Assembly (NCBI GenBank): GCA_019747615.1
Contig: JAIEQQ010000506.1
Coordinates: 1 to 10,278 of the forward strand
From: Phycisphaerales bacterium
GTDB lineage: Bacteria; Planctomycetota; Phycisphaerae; Phycisphaerales; UBA1924
Length of the DNA: 10,278 nt
Direction: 5' to 3'
Part shown: positions 1 to 4,341 of the stretch, piece after piece
How positions within the stretch are numbered: position 1 is the stretch's first letter
Layout: the number at the start of each line of letters is the position of its first letter
Notes under the pieces: model-generated
What the model saw: only the letters and a program-made list of their open reading frames with translations
Told to the model about the DNA's origin: nothing
The model's database searches: none
Position numbers and translations under genes: made by a program

Positions 1-23
1 ACGCCGCCGCAACCGTTGCAACG

Positions 24-80
24 CATAAAACATTTCCCCCCACCCACCAACATCCCCCAACCCCCCCGCCCGACCCGGAG
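24..80 (+). promoter_or_regulatory. C-tract, G-poor leader with Shine-Dalgarno before the first gene
   Basis: Between an AT-rich patch (CATAAA at 24-29, a weak -10 candidate) and the first start codon lies a stretch almost free of G. It has C-runs at 36-41, 43-45, 54-58, 61-67, 69-71 and 74-76. The GGAG at 77-80 sits 9 nt before the ATG at 90 and is a good ribosome binding site. The last four C-runs are separated by only 1-2 nt, so the minus strand satisfies the usual four-tract G-quadruplex pattern. In RNA the C-rich, G-poor character also resembles a Rho utilisation region. The pattern is seen directly; any function is inferred. Confidence 0.4.
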
Positions 81-89
81 ACTTCCACC

Positions 90-509
90 ATGCAGACTCA
101 CGTGAACTCAGGACCGGTCGATACTTCACGATCAACTCCCCGCCGACGGATGCATGCACACCCTGCGCTGTGCTTGGCGCTCGGCGCGATGGGCGTCGGC
201 ATGGTCGCGATGCTCGCCGGCCAGGGGCCGGCGCGCGGCGGTGGCAAGACGGATCAGTGGGAGTACGCCCTCCTGGTGATCGATGAGAAGACGGCGACGC
301 TGCGCACGGGCAATCGCATGACGTGGATTGAGGTGACGCCGCCGGTCGCCGGTGATCCGGCGACCTTCCGCAACGGCGATGTGTACTTCAAGGAGCAGTT
401 CAACCCGCTCGTGACGGCGCTGAACCAGATCGGCGCGATGGGGTGGGAGCTGCCGCCGGTATCTGAGATCAAAGCGGGACAGACGATGATCGTTCGGCGG
501 GCTCGGTAG
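90..509 (+). CDS. Small membrane-anchored DUF4177-like protein
   Basis: This 139-residue protein has a basic N-terminus (RRR at 18-20), one hydrophobic segment at about 26-44 (an uncleaved anchor or signal peptide) and an exported globular part from about residue 53. The globular part begins WEYALLVID and ends with LNQIGAMGWELPPV followed by a short strand (TMIVRRAR). A WEY strand, an LN-x-x-G-x-x-GWEL helix turn and a final basic strand are the layout of the small DUF4177-type fold, whose function is unknown. The assignment is by motif only. The start at 90 is chosen for the GGAG 9 nt upstream; the ATG at 150 (residue 21) has no ribosome binding site and would drop the basic N-terminal residues. 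The gene stands alone, with 107 nt to the next gene. Confidence 0.75.
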   Translation: MQTHVNSGPVDTSRSTPRRRMHAHPALCLALGAMGVGMVAMLAGQGPARGGGKTDQWEYALLVIDEKTATLRTGNRMTWIEVTPPVAGDPATFRNGDVYFKEQFNPLVTALNQIGAMGWELPPVSEIKAGQTMIVRRAR

Positions 510-570
510 TCGGTTGCGACGAGGAGATTGCGGCAACAGGAGCGTGAAGCCTTCGGATCAACGGACCGCC

Positions 571-602
571 GGCACGCGAGCCCGCTGAGGCTCTCGCGCC
601 GG
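571..602 (+). terminator. Possible stem-loop between the first two genes
   Basis: An imperfect inverted repeat has arms at about 571-582 and 589-602, with a perfect core GAGCC (578-582) / GGCTC (589-593) around the loop CGCTGA. It lies after the first gene and just before the -10-like box of the next. No U-tract follows, so it is only a weak candidate for intrinsic termination. Confidence 0.25.
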
Positions 603-604
603 GC

Positions 605-616
605 CATAATCCCACG
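605..616 (+). promoter_or_regulatory. -10-like box for a leaderless start of the DUF58 gene
   Basis: CATAAT (605-610) matches the sigma-70 -10 consensus at five of six positions and ends 6 nt before the ATG at 617. A transcript begun at the normal distance from this box would start at or within a base or two of the initiation codon. No purine-rich Shine-Dalgarno sequence lies between them (CCCACG), and no convincing -35 box is visible. It belongs to a recurring pattern in this window. Confidence 0.55.
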
Positions 617-1657
617 ATGATCGCAGGCACACTGACACGACCGCCCGCCACGACCGGCGAGCTTCTCCCGCCCGAGCTCGCGGCCCAGCTCGAATCGCTC
701 GATGTCTCGTCGCGCAAGATGCTTCGCGGCAAGATGCAAGGCGAACGCCGCAGCAAGCGCCGCGGGCGCAGCGTCGAGTTTGATGACTATCGGGAGTACT
801 CGCCGGGGGACGACCTGCGGCATCTGGACTGGAACGTTCTCGCCCGCCTGGACCGCTTCTTCATCAAGCTCTTTCAGGAAGAAGAGGATCTGGCACTCCA
901 CGTCGTGCTCGATGTCTCGGCGAGCATGAACGCCGGCGAGCCGGAGGCGTGCAACAAACTGCTCTTCGGCGCGCGCCTCGCGGCGGCGCTGTGCGCGATC
1001 GGCTTGACCAATAACAATCGCGTGCGCCTGAGCTTGATCGGCGCGGGCGGTCCTGGCGGCGGGGTCCGCGCGCTGGAGCCCCTGCGCGGGCGACGCAACA
1101 TCGAGCGCGTCACGCGGTTTCTGCTTGAGAGCGCGTTCACCAGCAGCGGCGTGGCGCTTGCGAACACTGGCGCGGCGGAAGACGCGTTCACCGGCGCGAT
1201 GCGGGCGATTGCGAGCGATACCAACAGCCGCGGGGTCATGGTGCTGCTGAGTGATGTGCTTGTTCCTCCGCCGGAGGGATACCAGCCGGGATTGAAGATG
1301 CTCGCGGCGGGGGCCAGCGGCGGGCGCGGGGGGCGCACGGCGCTGGGCGGGATGGATGTCACGATCCTCCAGCTTCTGGCACCGACGGAGCTAGACCCGC
1401 AACGGTCCAGCAGCGCAGCATCGCCATCAGGGCTTGCGGGCGATCTGCGATTGACGGATGTGGAAACGGGACGGGCGGCGGAAGTGACGGTGACGCCCGA
1501 GCTGAGCGCCGGGTACACGCGAGCGGTGCGGCGGTATATCGACGACCTGCACGACTTTTGCAACAAGCACGGGCTGGGCCACGAGCTCGTGACGACCGAC
1601 ACGCCGGTCCAATCGGTGCTGATCGACACACTGCGGCGGCGAACGCTCCTGAAGTGA
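617..1657 (+). CDS. DUF58 domain protein with vWA-like fold
   Basis: This 346-residue soluble protein has no membrane segment. The DUF58 signature runs from about residue 50: RGRSVEFDDYREYSPGDDLRHLDW (50-72), then ARLDRFFIKLFQEEED. The vWA part follows with the metal-site motif DVSAS (99-103) and an SD pair (212-213) that matches a later metal-site position. The C-terminal third contains a Gly/Arg-rich loop (about 232-245) and ends in a helical region. DUF58 proteins typically accompany MoxR AAA+ ATPases and Bat-type vWA membrane proteins in chaperone or stress systems, but no moxR or bat gene is adjacent here. The ATG at 617 is the first in frame, keeps the whole conserved domain and follows a -10-like box. 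Family assignment is secure; the biological role is not known. Confidence 0.93.
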   Translation: MIAGTLTRPPATTGELLPPELAAQLESLDVSSRKMLRGKMQGERRSKRRGRSVEFDDYREYSPGDDLRHLDWNVLARLDRFFIKLFQEEEDLALHVVLDVSASMNAGEPEACNKLLFGARLAAALCAIGLTNNNRVRLSLIGAGGPGGGVRALEPLRGRRNIERVTRFLLESAFTSSGVALANTGAAEDAFTGAMRAIASDTNSRGVMVLLSDVLVPPPEGYQPGLKMLAAGASGGRGGRTALGGMDVTILQLLAPTELDPQRSSSAASPSGLAGDLRLTDVETGRAAEVTVTPELSAGYTRAVRRYIDDLHDFCNKHGLGHELVTTDTPVQSVLIDTLRRRTLLK

Positions 1658-1707
1658 CGCAGCGGCGCGAGGTGAGACGCGACGGAGAGGTCGCAACGCA
1701 TCGCGCA

Positions 1708-1721
1708 TATGCTCTCCTCCT
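1708..1721 (+). promoter_or_regulatory. -10-like box for a leaderless start of the membrane protein gene
   Basis: TATGCT (1708-1713) fits the TANNNT pattern and ends 8 nt before the ATG at 1722. The spacer is pyrimidine-rich (CTCTCCTCCT lies just before the ATG), the opposite of a Shine-Dalgarno sequence. This supports a leaderless or near-leaderless transcript. No -35 box is evident. Confidence 0.5.
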
Positions 1722-2591
1722 ATGCGCGACGCGGTCGTTCGATGGTCACTGTTTATCTTCGGGCTGCTGGCCCTGGGCCCGGTCGCGGGCTGGTTGACCG
1801 GCGCACTGCGGGGCGGCGACGGTTTCTCCCATGTCGAACCGATTCTCGCTGAGTCCGGCGGCGTCGGGGGTGTCCTGCGCGCGGCGGCCGGCGTCGTGCT
1901 GGCGATGGGCTTCGGCGCGTTGGTTGCCCGGCTTACGAGCACCCGCTGGGGGTACTTCTGTGCGGGCGGGGTGCTCGCGTGGCTCGCGGCGGGCTCGGGG
2001 CGAGTTGACGAGATCCTGCGCGTATCGCCCGATCGGGCCCAGTTCGGACTCATCGCATTGGAAGGCGCGATCCTGGGTACTCTGGTGTGCGCCGGGGCAT
2101 TTGCGATCGGCTTCGCCGGGCTGCAGGGTCAACGGCTCGACAGCGTGCCCCACGGCCATCGCGAAGACCGGCACGATCCGGCGGGCGACGATCGCGCGAT
2201 GATGCTCCAGCGTGCTGGAATCAGCGTTGTGGTCTGCGTCGTGGCCAGCGTGCTGGTGTCGTACGTCGCGGCGGTCTCGACGCTCAAGGGTCAGACGATC
2301 GCGGCGGCGATGCTGGCGGCGATCGTGGCCGGCGTGTTGACTGGGCTGCTCCACAAGCAATCGCAGGGGTGGGTGCTCGCGGCGGGGTTTGGGATCGTGG
2401 CGGCGGCGGCGCCCGCCGCGGCGTTGTTGCTGGAGCCCGGTGCTCCCAGTGCGTTGCTTCTGCGGGCGAACTCGATGGAGCTCCTGGCCCCGGCACGGGT
2501 GATGCCGCTGGATTGGCTGGCGGGGGCGATGCTGGGATTGCCGATCGGGGCCAAGTGGGGCGTCGGGCTGGCGACGGCTGAGAAGACGTAA
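1722..2591 (+). CDS. Integral membrane protein of unknown function, about eight helices
   Basis: I do not recognise a family for this 289-residue protein. Hydrophobic segments lie at about 8-27, 49-70, 77-91, 108-133, 164-185, 189-210, 215-237 and 262-282. That gives four helices, a hydrophilic loop (about 136-160), then four more. The loop is rich in His, Asp and Arg (HGHREDRHDPAGDDR), which could bind metal or simply be a charged linker. No transporter signature or catalytic motif is visible. Composition is Ala/Gly/Leu/Val-dominated with strong GC bias at third codon positions, as in its neighbours, so it is a genuine gene. It lies 64 nt after the DUF58 gene and 76 nt before folE2 on the same strand, but with its own apparent promoter, so an operon is uncertain. 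Confidence 0.85.
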   Translation: MRDAVVRWSLFIFGLLALGPVAGWLTGALRGGDGFSHVEPILAESGGVGGVLRAAAGVVLAMGFGALVARLTSTRWGYFCAGGVLAWLAAGSGRVDEILRVSPDRAQFGLIALEGAILGTLVCAGAFAIGFAGLQGQRLDSVPHGHREDRHDPAGDDRAMMLQRAGISVVVCVVASVLVSYVAAVSTLKGQTIAAAMLAAIVAGVLTGLLHKQSQGWVLAAGFGIVAAAAPAAALLLEPGAPSALLLRANSMELLAPARVMPLDWLAGAMLGLPIGAKWGVGLATAEKT

Positions 2592-2633
2592 CAAATCGCT
2601 GATCGGGGCATCTCAACTGACAGTCTCGGCGAG

Positions 2634-2667
2634 GCCCGCAGAAGCGGGCGAGTACGGAAAGGATCGA
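2634..2667 (+). promoter_or_regulatory. Leader hairpin and Shine-Dalgarno of folE2
   Basis: A perfect 6-bp stem GCCCGC (2634-2639) / GCGGGC (2644-2649) closes a four-base AGAA loop. It lies 18 nt before the folE2 ATG and just upstream of the purine-rich GGAAAGGA (2656-2663), a strong ribosome binding site. The hairpin leaves the binding site exposed. It could be a terminator remnant, an mRNA-stability element or a fortuitous fold in GC-rich DNA. Confidence 0.4.
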
Positions 2668-3489
2668 ATGGACAAGGGCGCGACGATCGGCGGGGTCAGT
2701 GGCAAGGCGATCCCCGACGTGCAGGGGCAGGGCGATATTCGGCGCGTCGCGATCGATCGCGTCGGCGTCAAGGACGTGATCTATCCGATCCGGATCTCCA
2801 TGCCCGGCGGCGGGGAGCAGGGCACGGTTGCCACGATCAACATGTATGTGTCGCTGCCGCACCACCAGAAGGGCACGCACATGAGCCGCTTTGTCGAGGT
2901 GCTCAACGAGCACGACATGGCGATCACGCCGGCGGACATCGCGGGCATTGCTCGGAAGATTCGCGAGCGGCTCAACGCCGCCGATGCGCATTTCTCCGCG
3001 GAGTTCACCTATTTCATCCGCAAGCTCGCGCCTGTGACGGGCCAGCCGGGGCTGATGGACTACAAGGTGACATTTGAGTGCAGCTCGGGCGAGACCGATG
3101 ACTTTGTGATGGGGGTGACCGCGCCGGCGACGAGCCTGTGCCCGTGCAGCAAGGAGATCAGCCGCTTCGGCGCGCACAACCAGCGTTGCCACATCGGGGC
3201 CAAGGTGCGGACGGATCCGGCCAACAGCGTGATGTGGATTGAGGATCTGGTGAAGCACTTGGAGAACGCCGCGAGCACGCAGGTGTACGCGGTGTTGAAG
3301 CGGCCGGATGAGAAGTTCGTGACTGAGGCCGCGTTTGAGAACCCGAAGTTCGTGGAAGACATCGTGCGTGACCTGGCGATCAGCCTCGAGGGCGACGACC
3401 GCGTTCGGTGGTACTCGATCAACTCCGAGAACTTCGAGTCGATCCACAACCACAACGCATACGCGGAGATCACGCGGAAGAAGCAGTAG
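2668..3489 (+). CDS. folE2: GTP cyclohydrolase IB (GTP cyclohydrolase FolE2)
   Basis: FolE2 converts GTP to 7,8-dihydroneopterin triphosphate, the entry step to tetrahydrofolate and, via the same intermediate, to queuosine. It is the alternative to zinc-dependent FolE and can use other divalent metals. The 273-residue length is typical. The diagnostic motif TSLCPCSKEIS..GAHNQR spans 155-173: C158 is the expected catalytic/metal-binding cysteine and H170 a metal ligand. Downstream, RPDEKFVTEAAFENPKFVED (212-231) carries the conserved glutamates (E215 or E220 probably a ligand), and FESIHNHNAYAEI near the C-terminus carries E257 and H260. The N-terminal core motif HHQKGTHMSRF is also present. 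The start at 2668 has a strong Shine-Dalgarno sequence. I saw no clear Zur operator upstream. The stop codon abuts a heptamer repeat array. Confidence 0.97.
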   Translation: MDKGATIGGVSGKAIPDVQGQGDIRRVAIDRVGVKDVIYPIRISMPGGGEQGTVATINMYVSLPHHQKGTHMSRFVEVLNEHDMAITPADIAGIARKIRERLNAADAHFSAEFTYFIRKLAPVTGQPGLMDYKVTFECSSGETDDFVMGVTAPATSLCPCSKEISRFGAHNQRCHIGAKVRTDPANSVMWIEDLVKHLENAASTQVYAVLKRPDEKFVTEAAFENPKFVEDIVRDLAISLEGDDRVRWYSINSENFESIHNHNAYAEITRKKQ

Positions 3490-3537
3490 GCATCAGGCAC
3501 TGGGCATCAGGCACTACGTGATGGGTAATGGGCATCG
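3489..3537. repeat. Heptanucleotide array A (GGCAYYR type)
   Basis: Seven consecutive 7-base units begin on the last base of the folE2 stop codon: GGCATCA, GGCACTG, GGCATCA, GGCACTA, CGTGATG, GGTAATG, GGCATCG. The first four form two copies of a 14-base period (GGCATCAGGCACT at 3489-3501 and 3503-3515). The fifth and sixth are diverged. The array is non-coding in the chosen gene models. Its consensus differs from the two arrays that flank the acetyltransferase gene. Confidence 0.75.
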
Positions 3538-3589
3538 GAAGACGCGGAACGACCGCCGCGCGCTCTCTGCCTTGGTGTGCCTTCGCTCT
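3538..3589. other. Unassigned intergenic stretch between repeat arrays
   Basis: These 52 bases separate array A from array B. I see no promoter, hairpin or coding potential here. The two TGCCTT words (in TGCCTTGGTGTGCCTTCG) may be a decayed repeat. Confidence 0.3.
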
Positions 3590-3638
3590 GCTGACAAATG
3601 ACCACTGACAACTGAAAAATGAAAACTGACCGCTGGCA
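3590..3638. repeat. Heptanucleotide array B (RCTGAMM type), downstream of the GNAT gene
   Basis: Seven 7-base units lie end to end: GCTGACA, AATGACC, ACTGACA, ACTGAAA, AATGAAA, ACTGACC, GCTGGCA. The consensus is (A/G)CTGA(C/A)(C/A). The array ends 9 nt before the 3' end of the minus-strand GNAT gene. It is markedly more A-rich than its surroundings. It shares 16 of 17 bases with array C (3599-3615 against 4229-4245) in the same orientation. Confidence 0.8.
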
Positions 3639-3647
3639 ACTCTCGAG

Positions 3648-4163
3648 TCAGCTGCTCGCAAGCCGTTGCATCGCGTCGCCGGTCATGCGGTGGATCGTCC
3701 ACTCTGAGAGTGGTTGTGCGCCGAGTTTGAGGTAGAAGTCGATCGCGGGCTGATTCCAGTCCAGAACGTTCCATTCGACGCGGCCGCAGTCGCGCGAGAC
3801 GGCGATCCGAGCGAGTTCGCGGAGCAGGGCTTTGCCGAGGCCGACGCCGCGGGCGTGCGGCCGGACGAAGAGGTCTTCGAGGTAGATGCCGGGCTTGCCG
3901 GTCCATGTCGAGAAGTTCATGAAGAACAACGCGAAGCCTTCGACGCTTCGTGAGCCGTCGGGTGCGATGACCTCGCCCATGAGGCACTCGGCAACACCGG
4001 CGCCGCGTCCGTCGCGAGCGGCATCGCCAAAGAGCGCGCGTTGGATCTGCTCGGGCGTCGCCACCGCGGCCTCGGGCACGCGCTCGTACTCGGCCAGCTC
4101 GCCGATGAGCTTCAGAATCACGGGAATGTCGGCGGGCGTCGCGGGGCGGAGGTGGATTGGCAT
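3648..4163 (-). CDS. GNAT N-acetyltransferase, SSAT2/thialysine acetyltransferase-like
   Basis: This 171-residue, single-domain, cytoplasmic protein transfers acetyl from acetyl-CoA to an amine. It opens with HLRPATPADIP, typical of GNAT N-termini. The core is GFALFFMNFSTWTGKPG followed by IYLEDLFVRP (about 76-102), the acetyl-CoA pyrophosphate loop RGVGLG (105-110), then EWNVLDWNQPAIDFY (130-144), with Y144 at the usual general-acid position. The IYLEDLFV and WNVLDWN strings are characteristic of the spermidine/spermine acetyltransferase-2 subgroup, which acts on thialysine and related amines rather than strongly on polyamines. The exact substrate here is unknown. It is divergent from mrdA and sits between direct-repeat arrays B and C, so it may be an inserted single-gene cassette. 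A TACCCT box lies 5 nt before its ATG. Confidence 0.93.
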   Translation of the reverse strand: MPIHLRPATPADIPVILKLIGELAEYERVPEAAVATPEQIQRALFGDAARDGRGAGVAECLMGEVIAPDGSRSVEGFALFFMNFSTWTGKPGIYLEDLFVRPHARGVGLGKALLRELARIAVSRDCGRVEWNVLDWNQPAIDFYLKLGAQPLSEWTIHRMTGDAMQRLASS

Positions 4164-4174
4164 CGGCGAGGGTA
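4164..4174 (-). promoter_or_regulatory. -10-like box for a leaderless start of the GNAT gene
   Basis: On the minus strand TACCCT (plus coordinates 4174 down to 4169) fits TANNNT and ends 5 nt before the ATG. There is no Shine-Dalgarno sequence in the spacer (CGCCG). A TTGAAC word lies further upstream (4194-4189), but the 14-nt spacing is short for a -35 element. Confidence 0.45.
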
Positions 4175-4226
4175 GAGCGACGGAGAGGGTTCAAGATCGA
4201 AGCCGAAAAGCTCAAAGCGATTGATT

Positions 4227-4275
4227 GCTGACCACTGACTACTGACCGCTGAAAACTGAAAACTGACCACTGCCT
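4227..4275. repeat. Heptanucleotide array C (RCTGAMM type), upstream of the GNAT gene
   Basis: Seven consecutive 7-base units: GCTGACC, ACTGACT, ACTGACC, GCTGAAA, ACTGAAA, ACTGACC, ACTGCCT. It has the same consensus and orientation as array B, and its start lies 637 bases from that of array B, an exact multiple of seven. It occupies the divergent region between the GNAT gene and mrdA, about 35 nt before the possible mrdA -35 box. Confidence 0.82.
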
Positions 4276-4279
4276 CCGC

Positions 4280-4298
4280 CAGCCGCCGAAAGCGGCTG
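4280..4298. other. Stem-loop in the GNAT-mrdA divergent region
   Basis: A perfect 7-bp inverted repeat CAGCCGC (4280-4286) / GCGGCTG (4292-4298) closes a 5-base CGAAA loop, directly after array C. It lies upstream of the mrdA promoter candidate, between divergent genes, so a terminator role is unlikely. It could be a cruciform, a protein site or chance. Confidence 0.3.
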
Positions 4299-4309
4299 CC
4301 GCGCTCGCG

Positions 4310-4341
4310 TTTTCACGCGTGATCACCCGATACACTGTGTC
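4310..4341 (+). promoter_or_regulatory. Candidate leaderless promoter of mrdA
   Basis: TACACT (4331-4336) fits TANNNT and ends 5 nt before the ATG at 4342. TTTTCA (4310-4315) is a possible -35 (four of six matches to TTGACA) with a short 15-nt spacer. An 8-base perfect palindrome GTGATCAC (4319-4326) lies between the two boxes, where a repressor could act, and ACACTGTGT (4332-4340) is a further small inverted repeat. No Shine-Dalgarno sequence precedes the ATG, so the message may be leaderless. Confidence 0.5.

Noticed and set aside
2284..3453. A 389-codon minus-strand open frame antisense to folE2 and the end of the membrane protein gene
   Set aside because: It is a by-product of strong third-position GC bias in the plus-strand genes. 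Its translation is Arg/Pro/His-rich with no motif, while the opposite strand encodes unmistakable FolE2.
617..3489. A single four-gene operon or a novel defence/chaperone system built on the DUF58 protein
   Set aside because: The membrane protein gene has its own -10-like box and folE2 its own leader. FolE2 is a housekeeping enzyme, and there is no MoxR ATPase or other partner, so no system can be supported.
3489..4275. The repeat arrays as a CRISPR array or REP elements
   Set aside because: The units are 7-base tandem repeats without spacers or dyad symmetry, and no cas genes are present.
4280..4298. The hairpin before mrdA as an intrinsic terminator
   Set aside because: It lies between divergent genes, so no upstream transcript needs stopping, and no T-tract follows directly on either strand.
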